Source: Fusicatenibacter saccharivorans (lineage in GTDB: Bacteria; Bacillota; Clostridia; Lachnospirales; Lachnospiraceae). Taken from it: 64,000 bases of DNA. The notes under the pieces were generated by a model, which saw only the letters and a list, made by a program, of their open reading frames with translations, did not search any database and was not told the DNA's origin. Numbering within the stretch: position 1 is the first letter of the stretch; each line of letters begins with the position of its first letter. The stretch covers positions 124,001 to 188,000 of the forward strand of contig NZ_JAQEGR010000008.1 in the NCBI RefSeq assembly GCF_027667425.1, written 5' to 3'. Shown piece after piece: positions 8,617-17,891 of the stretch. A program made the translations under genes and the position numbers.

Positions 8617-9474
8617 ATGGAAGATCTGATCGGAGTATATGGAATCCTGGATCTGGATCACTGGCCGAACGCTCCGTTTTTGCTGCTGGACGGCGGGGTG
8701 GAAAAGAGATGGAAGGAACCGTATGCATTTCATAATACAGACCGCGGAACATATTCCGGATGGCTGATGCAGTATACGCTTTCGGGAACAGGATGGTTTG
8801 AAAAAAACGGAAAAACGTATGAAATGCGTCCCGGGAGAGGATTTTTGTGTCAGATTCCGGAGAATAGCAGATATTATCTGCATCCGGAATCCGAAGAACC
8901 ATGGATTTTTCTGTATTTTCATTTTCGTGGAAGTGCAGTGTCCTATGCGGCAGAACGACTGTTTGAAAAAACAGGAGATGTTTTTTATGCGGATGCAGAT
9001 AGCGAGCCAATTCGGACTGCACTGCAGATGCATCGAAAACTGAAAAACGGTTACCGGTCGGAACCGTATGAATGCGGTGTGTTTTTGTATCAGTTTTTTT
9101 GTTCTCTTCTGCGGGAGGTACAGCGTCCGGAGCGGAAGCAGACACATTTTTTTGTTCGGGAAGCGATACGGCAGATGGATACCGACTGCGCATCTGTGCA
9201 GGGGATTGAACAGCTGGCAGAACAGAGCCGGGTTTCCTTTGCCCATTTTACGAGATGCTTCCGGGAGGAAACAGGCGTTTCTCCCATGCAGTATCTTCAG
9301 GAAGCGAGAATTCGCAAAGCGATGACGCTGCTCTTGAATACCGGAAAGAGTGTGGAAGAGATTGCAGCAGAAACCGGATTTTCCAGTGGAAACTATTTTG
9401 GAAAAGTATTCCGTCACCATATGGGAATCTCGCCGTCGGCATACCGGAAAGAACGGCAGAACGGTGCTGTCTGA
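8617..9474 (+). CDS. AraC-family transcriptional regulator with N-terminal cupin
   Basis: Predicted sugar-responsive activator. The 285-residue protein has an N-terminal AraC-type cupin region (about 20-130, including GTGWFEKNGKTYEMRPG) and two C-terminal helix-turn-helix motifs (about 185-280). The second carries the family signature GFSSGNYFGKVFRHHMGISPSAYRK. AGAGG at 8602-8606 favours ATG 8617 over a TTG three bases earlier. It is divergent from the GH27 gene with overlapping promoters and lies 77 bp before a sodium symporter. It probably senses an alpha-galactoside or galactose and regulates the GH27 gene; the ligand is inferred only from position. Confidence 0.9.
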   Translation: MEDLIGVYGILDLDHWPNAPFLLLDGGVEKRWKEPYAFHNTDRGTYSGWLMQYTLSGTGWFEKNGKTYEMRPGRGFLCQIPENSRYYLHPESEEPWIFLYFHFRGSAVSYAAERLFEKTGDVFYADADSEPIRTALQMHRKLKNGYRSEPYECGVFLYQFFCSLLREVQRPERKQTHFFVREAIRQMDTDCASVQGIEQLAEQSRVSFAHFTRCFREETGVSPMQYLQEARIRKAMTLLLNTGKSVEEIAAETGFSSGNYFGKVFRHHMGISPSAYRKERQNGAV

Positions 9475-9551
9475 AGTCTTGGTTTTGTACGAAGATGTAC
9501 TTGCGGAGAAATTCCGGGAGTATGGAAGAAAAAAGGGAGGAACAAAAAGAA

Positions 9552-10910
9552 ATGGAACGAGAAACATTCCAATCGCGCCTTGGCTTTCTTCTGCTTTCGG
9601 CAGGATGTGCCATCGGCATCGGAAATGTATGGAAATTTCCGTATATGGTAGGAAACAACGGAGGCGGCATTTTCGTGCTGTTTTACCTGCTGTTCCTTGC
9701 CATCATGGGAGTTCCGATTCTGTCGATGGAGCTTGCCATCGGAAGAGGAAGCAAAAAGAGTACCGTGCGCGCGTATGGGGAACTGGAAAAGAAAGGGCAG
9801 AAGTGGCATATCCACGGATACGTTGCCCTCATCGGAAACTATCTGCTGATGATGTTCTACACCGTCGTTGCAGGCTGGATGCTGTACTATTTCTACAGCT
9901 TTTTAATCGGAAAATTCAGCGGCCTGACAGGCGACGCCGTAACCGGAAAATTCAACGAGATGCTTTCATCTCCGTCGATTCTTGTCATTACCATGCTGAT
10001 TATTACAATTGCAGGCTTTCTGATCTGTTCGGTGGGTCTGCAGAACGGCGTGGAGCGTGTTACAAAGGTGATGATGATCGTGTTGATGGTCATCATGATT
10101 TTCCTTGCGGTTTACAGCTTTACGATGCCGGGTGCCAAAGAGGGACTGAAATTCTATCTGGTGCCGGATATGCAGCAGATCGAACAGGTGGGACTGTTCC
10201 ACATTATCACAAACGCGATGAGCCAGGCATTTTTTACGCTGAGCCTTGGTATCGGCGCGATGCTGATTTTCGGCAGCTACTTAAACGGCGGAAAATCCCT
10301 GCTCGGCGAGGCAGTCAGCATTGCAGCGCTCGATACGTTTGTAGCGATTACCGCAGGCCTCATCATTTTCCCGGCGTGCTTCTCCTACAACGTACAGCCG
10401 GACAGCGGCCCGAAGCTGATCTTTATGACGCTGCCGCACATTTTCACCTCGATGAAGGGCGGACGGATTTTCGGAAGCTTCTTCTTCCTGTTCCTGTTCT
10501 TTGCGGCGCTGTCTACCATCATCGCTGTATTTGAGAATATCATGTGCTGTTTTTCTGAGATTTTCGGCGTTTCCAGAAAACAGTCAGCCATCATCAACTG
10601 CATTCTGGTGATCTTAGGATCCCTGCCGTGTGCACTCGGCTACAATGTGTGGTCCGGATTCCAGCCGCTCGGCGCAGGAAGCACCGTTCTTGATCTTGAG
10701 GACTTTATCGTCAGCAACCTTCTGCTGCCGGTCGGCTCTCTGATTTACCTTCTGTTCTGTACTTCAAAATGGGGCTGGGGCTTCAAAAACTACCAGGCAG
10801 AGGCAAATAAGGGCGGGGGCCTGAAAGTGCCGGACTGGGTACGGGTTTATCTTTCTTATATTCTGCCGTTGCTGCTTCTGGTATTAATTGTCCAGGGACT
10901 GATCGGATAA
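9552..10910 (+). CDS. Neurotransmitter:sodium symporter (NSS/SNF) family transporter
   Basis: Sodium-coupled importer of the LeuT fold, usually for amino acids or related small molecules. The 452-residue protein has about 11-12 membrane helices. Helix 1 has the conserved unwound sodium and substrate site, reading AIGIGNVWKFPYMVGNNGGG. ATG 9552 is chosen because GGGAGG (9535-9540) lies 11 bp upstream; ATG 9522 is in frame but has no spacing for a ribosome site. The gene follows the AraC regulator, so co-transcription is possible. Substrate cannot be told; nothing links it to sugars except its position. Confidence 0.92.
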   Translation: MERETFQSRLGFLLLSAGCAIGIGNVWKFPYMVGNNGGGIFVLFYLLFLAIMGVPILSMELAIGRGSKKSTVRAYGELEKKGQKWHIHGYVALIGNYLLMMFYTVVAGWMLYYFYSFLIGKFSGLTGDAVTGKFNEMLSSPSILVITMLIITIAGFLICSVGLQNGVERVTKVMMIVLMVIMIFLAVYSFTMPGAKEGLKFYLVPDMQQIEQVGLFHIITNAMSQAFFTLSLGIGAMLIFGSYLNGGKSLLGEAVSIAALDTFVAITAGLIIFPACFSYNVQPDSGPKLIFMTLPHIFTSMKGGRIFGSFFFLFLFFAALSTIIAVFENIMCCFSEIFGVSRKQSAIINCILVILGSLPCALGYNVWSGFQPLGAGSTVLDLEDFIVSNLLLPVGSLIYLLFCTSKWGWGFKNYQAEANKGGGLKVPDWVRVYLSYILPLLLLVLIVQGLIG

Positions 10911-11011
10911 GACAGGAACAAAAAGGTCAATATCAGACGAAAAAAAGATAAGAAAAGAACTGGAAAAAAAGCCAGGAATACGAGATAATAAAAGACAAGA
11001 GACCAGAACAG

Positions 11012-11046
11012 GTGCCGGGACCCGGAAGTATCAGGTGTCCCGGCAC
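11012..11046 (+). terminator. 10-bp hairpin before the GH3 gene
   Basis: GTGCCGGGAC (11012-11021) and GTCCCGGCAC (11037-11046) form a perfect stem with a 15-nt loop. No T-run follows. It may weakly end the symporter transcript or fold in the leader of the next gene, whose start is 40 bp downstream. Confidence 0.4.
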
Positions 11047-11085
11047 TTGTCGGATCAGAAAGGATACAGGAGAAAGGGGAACAAA

Positions 11086-13887
11086 ATGGGAAAATTTACA
11101 CCACTGGATTTCAACAAATATGCAGCACTGGCCCGTCAGGCAGCGGCAGAAGGCTGTGTACTTCTGAAAAACGAAAATGAGGCACTCCCGCTTCGAAAAG
11201 GAGACAAAGTGGCTGTTTTCGGAAGAATTGCATTCCACTATTATAAGAGCGGACTTGGCTCCGGCGGTCTTGTCAATACGAAATACGTTGTCGGTATTCT
11301 GGATGCCTTAAAAGAAGAAAAAGACATTACACTCGACGAGAATCTTCTTGGAACATACGAAAAATGGATCGAGAAAAATCCGTACGACGAAGGACAGGGC
11401 TGGGGCAAGGTGCCGTGGTCCCAAAAAGAGATGGAGCTGACCGACGAGATCGTGGAGAGTGCAAAAGGCGCCGATGCAGCCATCGTTGTTGTAGGCCGTA
11501 CCGCAGGTGAGGATCAGGACAACAAAAATGAGGCAGGCAGCTATCTCTTAACCGATACTGAAAAAGAGATGGTAGAAAAAGTCAGCAAAGCATTTGCAAG
11601 AACAATCGTTGTGCTGAACGTCGGAAACATTATCGACATGAAATGGGTGAAAGAGTGCAATCCGGCAGCTGTTCTCTATGTATGGCAGGGTGGTCAGGAA
11701 GGCGGAAACGGTGTTGCCGATGTACTGATGGGAAGAGTCAATCCGTGCGGTAAGCTGACCGACACGATTGCAGAGAATATCGAGGACTATCCGTCCCAAA
11801 GCTGCTTCGGCGATCTGACCCGCAATGAGTACAAAGAGGATATCTACGTCGGATACCGCTACTTTGAGACCTTTGCAAAAGAGAAAGTATTGTATCCGTT
11901 CGGTTTTGGTCTTTCCTATACGACATTTGCCGTGACCGCAGAGGCAGAAGAGAAAGATGTTGACAATGTAACCGTGACGGCAACCGTTGAAAATACCGGC
12001 AAAACGGATGGTAAAGAGGTTGTTCAGGTTTATGTAAAAGCTCCGCAGGGTGTTCTTGGAAAACCATCCCGCGCACTCGTCGGTTTTGCAAAGACCGGTG
12101 TTCTTGCACCAGGCGCAAAAGAGACGCTGACGATCGATGTGACCAAAGAGAGCTTTGCATCCTACGATGACAGCGGTGCAACCGGCCACAAATCCTGCTA
12201 CGTACTCGAAGAGGGCAGTTATGAGTTCTACGTCGGAAGCGATGTCAGAAGCGCAGCCTTTGCCGGTGCATACGAGCAGCCGTTCAAAGTGGTTGAGATC
12301 CTGACCGAGGCTATGGCTCCGGTAGAAGCATTTGAGCGCATGAAAGCTGTTCCGGGCGAAGACGGAACGTTAAAACCGGGATATGAGGCAGCTCCTCTGC
12401 GCACCGTAGATCCGATCGAGCGCATGAAAGAAAACCGCATGGAGCCGATCACCTATACCGGTGACAAAGGCTACAAGCTCGGTGATGTCCTGGATAAGAA
12501 AGTAACGATGGAAGAGTTCGTGGCACAGCTTTCCGATGAAGATCTGATCTGCATCTTCCGCGGCGAGGGCATGTGCAGCCCGAAGGTTACTCCGGGAACC
12601 GCAGCAGCATTCGGCGGCCTGACACCGGAACTGCAGGAATTCGGTATTCCGGCAGCCTGCTGTACCGACGGCCCGTCCGGACTCCGCTTTGACTGCGGAA
12701 CGAGAGCCTTCTCCATGCCGAACGGAACCCTGCTTGGCTGTACGTTTGACCTTCCGCTGGTAGAAGATCTGTACGAGATGGCAGGACGCGAGATGAGACA
12801 GAACCGTGTCGATGCCTTGCTCGGACCTGGTATGAATATTCACAGAAACCCGCTGAACGGCCGTAACTTTGAGTATATCTCCGAGGATCCGTACCTGACC
12901 GGATGGATCAGTGCCGTACAGATTCTTGGTATGGAAAAATCCGATGTAACCGGAACCATCAAACATTTCTGTGCAAATAACCAGGAGTCCAACCGACATC
13001 ATGTGGACGCCGTTGTTTCCGAGCGTGCCCTGCGTGAAATCTATCTGAAGGGATATGAAATCGCAGTCAAAGAAGGCGGCGCAAGATCCATCATGAGCAC
13101 TTACGGACCGGTCAACGGCATCTGGACTGCAGGAAATTACGATCTTCTGACCACGATTCTGCGCGGCGAGTGGAACTACGACGGCTTCGTTATGACTGAC
13201 TGGTGGGCAATGTCAAACCGTGAGGGATATGAAGCAACCAAAACAACCCATGCACCGATGGTATCTGCCGGAAACGATGTCTTCATGGTATGCACCGACT
13301 GCTCCGATATGGGACAGGACGATGTGAAAGAGGCACTGGAAAACGGCGAGATCACAAGAGGCGACCTGCAGAGAAATGCGATGAATGTCCTGCATTTCAT
13401 CCTTGGAACTCCAAGCATCTTACGGTTCCTGGACCGCATCAGCGAGGAAGAGAAAGAAGCACAGGAGCAGATGGGCGACAACGATTTCGTTGCAGCAGAT
13501 CTTGTAACATACGAGGCAGATCCGGCAACGGGAGATGTTGTGATTGACGCATCCGCATGGAACACGAAAAAAGGAAACAGTGAAGTATGCGGTGTTACGA
13601 TTCTGGCTGACAAGATGGGAACGTACGATATCGAAATCGAGATGAAATCCGATCTGGAAGACCTCGCACAGCTGCCGGTAACCGTGTACATCGACAATAT
13701 CGTAAAAACTATGATCAGCATCCGCGGAACAAAAGGTGAGTGGATCAAAGAGACGAGAGACCTTGGCTTCTTCTTCGGCCCGAACCACTACCTGAAGCTG
13801 TACTTCGGCGCAAATGGTCTGGAGCTTGGAAAGATCCGCCTGAAGTTAAGAGAAGGCATGGAAGTACTGAGCAAACACGAGGAATAA
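11086..13887 (+). CDS. GH3 beta-glucosidase, domain-swapped order
   Basis: Predicted intracellular beta-glucosidase. The 933-residue protein has the usual GH3 domains in reversed order. The alpha/beta sandwich (GH3 C-domain) comes first, starting AAAEGCVLLKNE at about 16-27. A fibronectin-III-like domain follows (about 285-400). The catalytic TIM-barrel is last (about 465-790), with substrate residues in IKHFCANNQESNRH (626 on) and nucleophile Asp705 in VMTDWW. A further beta-sandwich extension ends the protein. No signal peptide is seen. This order is known from ruminococcal and Butyrivibrio enzymes. ATG 11086 has an upstream AAAGGGG site. It seems a single-gene unit with its own terminator. 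Confidence 0.93.
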   Translation: MGKFTPLDFNKYAALARQAAAEGCVLLKNENEALPLRKGDKVAVFGRIAFHYYKSGLGSGGLVNTKYVVGILDALKEEKDITLDENLLGTYEKWIEKNPYDEGQGWGKVPWSQKEMELTDEIVESAKGADAAIVVVGRTAGEDQDNKNEAGSYLLTDTEKEMVEKVSKAFARTIVVLNVGNIIDMKWVKECNPAAVLYVWQGGQEGGNGVADVLMGRVNPCGKLTDTIAENIEDYPSQSCFGDLTRNEYKEDIYVGYRYFETFAKEKVLYPFGFGLSYTTFAVTAEAEEKDVDNVTVTATVENTGKTDGKEVVQVYVKAPQGVLGKPSRALVGFAKTGVLAPGAKETLTIDVTKESFASYDDSGATGHKSCYVLEEGSYEFYVGSDVRSAAFAGAYEQPFKVVEILTEAMAPVEAFERMKAVPGEDGTLKPGYEAAPLRTVDPIERMKENRMEPITYTGDKGYKLGDVLDKKVTMEEFVAQLSDEDLICIFRGEGMCSPKVTPGTAAAFGGLTPELQEFGIPAACCTDGPSGLRFDCGTRAFSMPNGTLLGCTFDLPLVEDLYEMAGREMRQNRVDALLGPGMNIHRNPLNGRNFEYISEDPYLTGWISAVQILGMEKSDVTGTIKHFCANNQESNRHHVDAVVSERALREIYLKGYEIAVKEGGARSIMSTYGPVNGIWTAGNYDLLTTILRGEWNYDGFVMTDWWAMSNREGYEATKTTHAPMVSAGNDVFMVCTDCSDMGQDDVKEALENGEITRGDLQRNAMNVLHFILGTPSILRFLDRISEEEKEAQEQMGDNDFVAADLVTYEADPATGDVVIDASAWNTKKGNSEVCGVTILADKMGTYDIEIEMKSDLEDLAQLPVTVYIDNIVKTMISIRGTKGEWIKETRDLGFFFGPNHYLKLYFGANGLELGKIRLKLREGMEVLSKHEE

Positions 13888-13909
13888 ATAAAAAAAGAAA
13901 TACAGAGAA

Positions 13910-13961
13910 AAACCGGAACCCGGGAGCCGCTGTTTGAAAGCGGTGCCGGGTTCCGGTTTTT
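13910..13961 (+). terminator. Rho-independent terminator of the GH3 gene
   Basis: Stem of 14 bp: 13910-13923 (AAACCGGAACCCGG) with 13946-13959, followed by TTTTTC. Strong and directly after the stop codon. Confidence 0.85.
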
Positions 13962-13997
13962 CGTATGAAAGAAGATTTTTATGGAAGAAGCTGTTTT

Positions 13998-14627
13998 TTA
14001 GTGAAGCTCGTCCTCATCCACATCAATCACATTGTCATCGTGCAGGATTTTCTGCTGGTTGATCTCGGTCTGGATGACGTTTTTGATCCGGCGTTTTGCG
14101 CGGCCCATGTAGTAGGTGGTGACAAGATCGGAAATGCCGCTGTAGACAAGGCAGATACCGATGAAAATGTTTGTGGTTGCAACGGCATCAAACGGATTGG
14201 TACAGATGATGATGCCGAGAACGCTGGTTAAAAGAGCCAGCAGGAACTCAAGCCACCATTTTTCCAGCCCTGTTTTTTTGAGGTTGAACGCCTTCTGAAT
14301 GCTGAGCAGTCCGTTTGCCAGAAGGATGATACCGATGACAACCGGGATGAATGCGATTACAAGGTCACTTTCAAAGATAACGAAGCAGCCGAACAGAATC
14401 AGTACCAGGGCAACGAACAGATCGTAGCGGAAGAAAAACGGCTCGCCGCGGCTTGCAATGTAGCGGATCAACGCAACAACGCCGCCAAACAGGAGCAGTG
14501 CTCCGGCGATATAACAGATCAGCAAACTCGTTTTTACGGGGTAGACGATCAGCACGATACCTAGTATAATAGAGACAGCGGCTGAAAGCAGGAAACTGTT
14601 TTTCACATCCTGAAAAAATTGTTTCAT
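13998..14627 (-). CDS. DUF308/HdeD-like six-helix membrane protein
   Basis: The 209-residue protein has six or so hydrophobic helices in three pairs, each with small-residue motifs (ILGIVLIVYP, LILFGCFVIFE, VIGIILLANG, VLGIIICTNP), the pattern of the DUF308/HdeD repeat family. HdeD relates to acid resistance in E. coli, but the role in Firmicutes is unknown. The C-terminal tail is cytoplasmic, rich in charged residues and ends acidic (VDEDELH). The start is ATG 14627 with GGAG 7 bp upstream; the frame extends six codons further without support. Confidence 0.8.
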   Translation of the reverse strand: MKQFFQDVKNSFLLSAAVSIILGIVLIVYPVKTSLLICYIAGALLLFGGVVALIRYIASRGEPFFFRYDLFVALVLILFGCFVIFESDLVIAFIPVVIGIILLANGLLSIQKAFNLKKTGLEKWWLEFLLALLTSVLGIIICTNPFDAVATTNIFIGICLVYSGISDLVTTYYMGRAKRRIKNVIQTEINQQKILHDDNVIDVDEDELH

Positions 14628-14767
14628 AAGGATTCTCCTTTCCACTTGAATGTGGTTTTTCGTTTGCTTTTATAGTAGCTTTTCAAAGCAGAAAAAGCAA
14701 TGGACAAATTGAAAAAAATGTACGAAGAAATGGAATCGTGAAACGGAAGAAAGAGAGGGTAAAAAAG

Positions 14768-15514
14768 ATGCAGGACGAACAGAAAAAGTTCCAGGAGAAG
14801 CTCTCCGAATTGCTGTCATACGCCAGAGACCATGAAAATAAAGTAACGATGAAAGAAGTCAGAGACTTTTTTGAAGACTTTGCACTGGATGAGCAGAAAG
14901 TCACCTTTGTCTGCGAATATCTGACGATGGAGCAGGTCGATGTGGCAGATTATGAGCCGGGCGTCGTGCCGGAGGAGACCGAAAAAGAAAAGAAAAAACC
15001 GGAGTTTTCCGAGGAGGAGCTGCGTGCCTTACAGCAGTATCTTGACGAACTGCCGGAGACAGAAACACCGTCGGAGGAAGAAACGGCAGAGCTTTACCGG
15101 AAAGCGGCAGAGGGCGATTCCCTTGCAAAGAGCATGCTCGTGCAGCTCTGGCTTCCGAAAGTTATTGAGACCGCAAAAGAAATGCACACCCGCGATTTCT
15201 TCCTGATGGATCTGGTGCAGGAGGGAAATGTCGGACTTTTAGTAGCGCTGGAGTCCGTTGTAAAAGCTGAGACGGCGGAGCAGGCGATTGATGCGGCTGT
15301 GCGTGAGACGATCAGCGATTTCATGGAAGAACACAGAGTTCAGAAACACAAGGACAATACTGTAGTCAATAAAGTAAACCGCTTAAAAGACGCCATCGAG
15401 GAACTCTCCGACGGCGATGACATGGATTTCAGTGTGGCAGAGCTTTCCGCGTATCTTGACATGTCCGTGGAAGAGATTGAGGATATTCTGCGGATTGCAG
15501 GCGAAGAGCCGTAA
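14768..15514 (+). CDS. Sigma-70-like protein lacking region 4
   Basis: The 248-residue protein has an N-terminal segment like sigma-70 region 1.1 (LLSYARDHENKVTMKEVRDFF), an acidic linker, and a region 1.2-2 stretch (LYRKAAEGDSLAKSMLVQLWLPKVIETAKEM, DLVQEGNVGLLVALE). A region 3 stretch follows (VNKVNRLKDAIEELS ending in AYLDMSVEEIEDILR). There is no region 4, which normally contacts the -35 box, and the region 2.4 recognition helix is not convincing. It could bind core polymerase and act as an alternative or anti-sigma-like regulator; function unknown. GAGAGGG at 14753-14759 supports ATG 14768 over GTG 14738. Confidence 0.75.
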   Translation: MQDEQKKFQEKLSELLSYARDHENKVTMKEVRDFFEDFALDEQKVTFVCEYLTMEQVDVADYEPGVVPEETEKEKKKPEFSEEELRALQQYLDELPETETPSEEETAELYRKAAEGDSLAKSMLVQLWLPKVIETAKEMHTRDFFLMDLVQEGNVGLLVALESVVKAETAEQAIDAAVRETISDFMEEHRVQKHKDNTVVNKVNRLKDAIEELSDGDDMDFSVAELSAYLDMSVEEIEDILRIAGEEP

Positions 15515-15583
15515 CAAAAGGCTGGTATTTGCACAGAAACTGTGTGAATTGGCAATAAAACAAAAGCAAAGGAGAAAAATACA

Positions 15584-15886
15584 ATGGTACATCATATTGT
15601 TATGTGGAAATTCAAACCGGAAGTAGAGGATGCAAAGAAACCGGAGCTGAAAAAAGCGATGGCAGAGAACCTGAAAAGCCTGGTCGGCAAAGTGCCGGGA
15701 CTGTTGACGGTTGACTTTGTAGAAGCACCGCTTGCATCTTCCACCCATGATATGGCACTTGTCACAACACTGGAAAAAGCAGAGGATGTAGCTGTATATG
15801 CAAAACATCCAGAGCACGTAAAAGTAGCAGACACCTATGTACGTCCGTACACAACGGAGCGTGCGGCACTCGATTACGAAGAGTAA
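15584..15886 (+). CDS. Dabb-domain (stress-responsive A/B barrel) protein
   Basis: Small 100-residue ferredoxin-like alpha/beta-barrel protein. Family features are the N-terminal VHHIVMWKFKP, the middle VPGLLTVDFVE and the C-terminal YAKHPEHVKVADTYVRPYTTERAALDYEE. Dabb proteins form dimers; members range from plant stress proteins to polyketide cyclases, and the bacterial role is mostly unknown. An AAAGGAG site is present before ATG 15584. It lies 69 bp after the sigma-like gene and ahead of a strong terminator. Confidence 0.9.
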   Translation: MVHHIVMWKFKPEVEDAKKPELKKAMAENLKSLVGKVPGLLTVDFVEAPLASSTHDMALVTTLEKAEDVAVYAKHPEHVKVADTYVRPYTTERAALDYEE

Positions 15887-15924
15887 AAACAAGCACGGAC
15901 TTTAGCTCGTTGCCCGTGTAAATA

Positions 15925-15967
15925 AAAAAGTATCCCGCTTCCCCAAAAGGAACGGGATACTTTTTTT
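15925..15967. terminator. Bidirectional terminator
   Basis: AAAAAGTATCCCG (15925-15937) pairs with CGGGATACTTTTT (15953-15965). Poly-A on one side and poly-T on the other serve the Dabb gene and the convergent surface-protein gene. Confidence 0.85.
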
Positions 15968-16009
15968 GTGCCGAGAAGATCAATTCCTGATCTGGTGAAT
16001 ACGTTTCAT

Positions 16010-17650
16010 TTAAGTGTTTTTCTGTTCTTCCTTCTGCAGTTCGTCAATTGTAAGCAGCAGCTCATCGATGGAAACCTCTTCGTCCTTCGGATCTTCCGTA
16101 AATTCTCTGACCAGTTCTTCGTACGTTCTTCTTCTGTGTTCCAGCGCTTTCCGCGACCGCTCCCGCCGGATGCGGCGGACATACCGCAGGCGGAGGACAA
16201 AGAGCAGAATCAGAACGAGAAGGACAAACGGCATCGCCAGAAAAACAGGATCTGCCTTCCGGATACGGGCAAAAAGGGATGCACCGGCCGAGGCAAGATG
16301 GCGGAACCAGGAAGCGGCATGCACAGTGCCTTTCCAGAACGCTGCGAAATGGGAAGCCACAGATGAGAAGGAAACCGTGGATGATGCCGGTGCTTTGGAA
16401 ATGGCCGGTTCCGGTGTCTGGGTTATGGCCGGTGTTTCGGTCGGCGTCGCAGTGGCAGTCGGCGTCGGTGTCGCCGTCGGAACCGGTTCAAACGTTACGG
16501 CAAGGGTATGATCCTTCTGGATATCGGAAAATGTGTAGCTGTCCGGATATTCCGTCACCGGCAGATACAAGCCGTCCACCGAGAGCTTCGCGAGCCGGAA
16601 GCCTTCGTCTGCCGTGTAGGAAACGGTTTTTTCCTCTCCGCGGGAAACTTCCCCGCCCTCGGACACCGAGCCATGCTCCGCCGCGGAAGTGGAAACCGTG
16701 AACAGATACGGCACCCGGGTGCGGTAGAACTGCACGTACCGTCCACCATCTGCCTTTGTTACGTTTACAATCGCAATAAATTCCCCAGGATTTGTCTCGC
16801 AGAGGCCCTCTGGTTCATTGATGGTGATATCGTCGGAAAAGCCAAAATCAACCGTGTCGTCCGCAAGCAGTGTTTTCTGCGAGAGCGAGTATGTCTGGAT
16901 AAAGTTTCCGATTCCGAGATGCATCGTCAGCGGAAAAAGAAAAAAGAGATCGCCGGAAACACAGAGATCCTGAAAGTTTTCCATGTAAAAATCGAAGGGA
17001 TACGTGCCCCAGTCATCCACCACCTGAAGTGAGGCATCGAGGAGTTTAAAGCCGTAGCCGCCGTCCGCATCGGTCTGGATCAGATAGCCGCCGGTGGAGG
17101 GAAGATAATCAATACCGAGAATATTGTAGCTTGTCGAGAGCTGGATCCGCTCTTTCTGCTCGAGAGTATCCGGGTCGAGGCGGAAGATACATCCGTAATT
17201 GGAAGCATCCGGGCTGCTGTAGCCGCTTACGAGGATTTCATGTGTGACGGGATTGTATGCCATACCGTTCGCGTGAGCAAAGTCTGCGTCCCTTACCTGA
17301 TGCGCGAGGGAATACTGCGTAACGGGATTTCCGTCTGCGTCTGTATCATTTTTATAGTAGGCAGAGACTACGTCCGGCTCTGTCGTCAGATCATTAAAAT
17401 TTTCGATGCAGATGATATAATCTTCCGTCGCACAGACGGACTGCACCGCGCCGTTGCTGCCGAGAATCGGATATTCCCCGACCAATTCCCAGGAGGCGCC
17501 GGTAAACGGCGTACTGGAGGCAAAACCAGCCTGACAGAGCATGGGGTGAGTCAGAAAGAGAAAAATGCCCAGAAAAAGGGCAAGAAAAAACCGGCCGGAT
17601 TTCTTGCCGGTGGGAGATTTTATCGAAAAATTTGTAAATGCAAGCCGCAT
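16010..17650 (-). CDS. Surface-exposed, membrane-anchored beta-rich protein
   Basis: I do not recognise a characterised family. The 546-residue product has a signal peptide (hydrophobic 21-38, cleavage near Gln40-Ala41). A large extracellular region follows with repeated beta-propeller-like strands (VSGYSSPDASNYGCIFRLD, ILGIDYLPSTGGYLIQTDADG). Next is a segment like divergent InlB B-repeats (VSTSAAEHGSVSEGGEVSRGE ... DIQKDHTLAVTFEP), a Pro/Thr-rich linker (about 392-420) and one C-terminal membrane helix (FLAMPFVLLVLILLFVL). A basic and then acidic coiled cytoplasmic tail ends the protein. This is the layout of a wall-spanning sensor or adhesin. Start ATG 17650 has AAGGAC upstream. Confidence 0.7.
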   Translation of the reverse strand: MRLAFTNFSIKSPTGKKSGRFFLALFLGIFLFLTHPMLCQAGFASSTPFTGASWELVGEYPILGSNGAVQSVCATEDYIICIENFNDLTTEPDVVSAYYKNDTDADGNPVTQYSLAHQVRDADFAHANGMAYNPVTHEILVSGYSSPDASNYGCIFRLDPDTLEQKERIQLSTSYNILGIDYLPSTGGYLIQTDADGGYGFKLLDASLQVVDDWGTYPFDFYMENFQDLCVSGDLFFLFPLTMHLGIGNFIQTYSLSQKTLLADDTVDFGFSDDITINEPEGLCETNPGEFIAIVNVTKADGGRYVQFYRTRVPYLFTVSTSAAEHGSVSEGGEVSRGEEKTVSYTADEGFRLAKLSVDGLYLPVTEYPDSYTFSDIQKDHTLAVTFEPVPTATPTPTATATPTETPAITQTPEPAISKAPASSTVSFSSVASHFAAFWKGTVHAASWFRHLASAGASLFARIRKADPVFLAMPFVLLVLILLFVLRLRYVRRIRRERSRKALEHRRRTYEELVREFTEDPKDEEVSIDELLLTIDELQKEEQKNT

Positions 17651-17810
17651 ATGATGTGTAGGTCCTTTCTTACAGAAAAAAGGTGAACTTTTTCTGTCAT
17701 CCTATCTTACCACGGAACCGGCGGAAAGTAAATGAAGGAGGGATGGAGATTTTCTTACATATCGTTTAAGAAAATGTAATAATTTTGTAGTGTTTGCCGA
17801 TGCAAAGTAG

Positions 17811-17839
17811 TTGTAAACATTTTGCCGTCTTGGTAAAAT
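17811..17839 (+). promoter_or_regulatory. Predicted sigma-A promoter of the lacI-type gene
   Basis: TTGTAA (17811-17816), 17-bp spacer, TAAAAT (17834-17839). An imperfect dyad TTTGC-CGAT-GCAAA lies just upstream (17793-17806) and could be an autoregulatory operator. Confidence 0.6.
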
Positions 17840-17891
17840 AAACATAACAGAATTCAGAAAATTGTGAAGAAAAAGGAAAGGCAGAGAACCG

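Noticed and set aside
8506..9567. N-terminal extension of the alpha-galactosidase frame on the minus strand
   Set aside because: It runs antisense through the AraC gene. The ribosome site and the family N-terminus both place the start at 8505.
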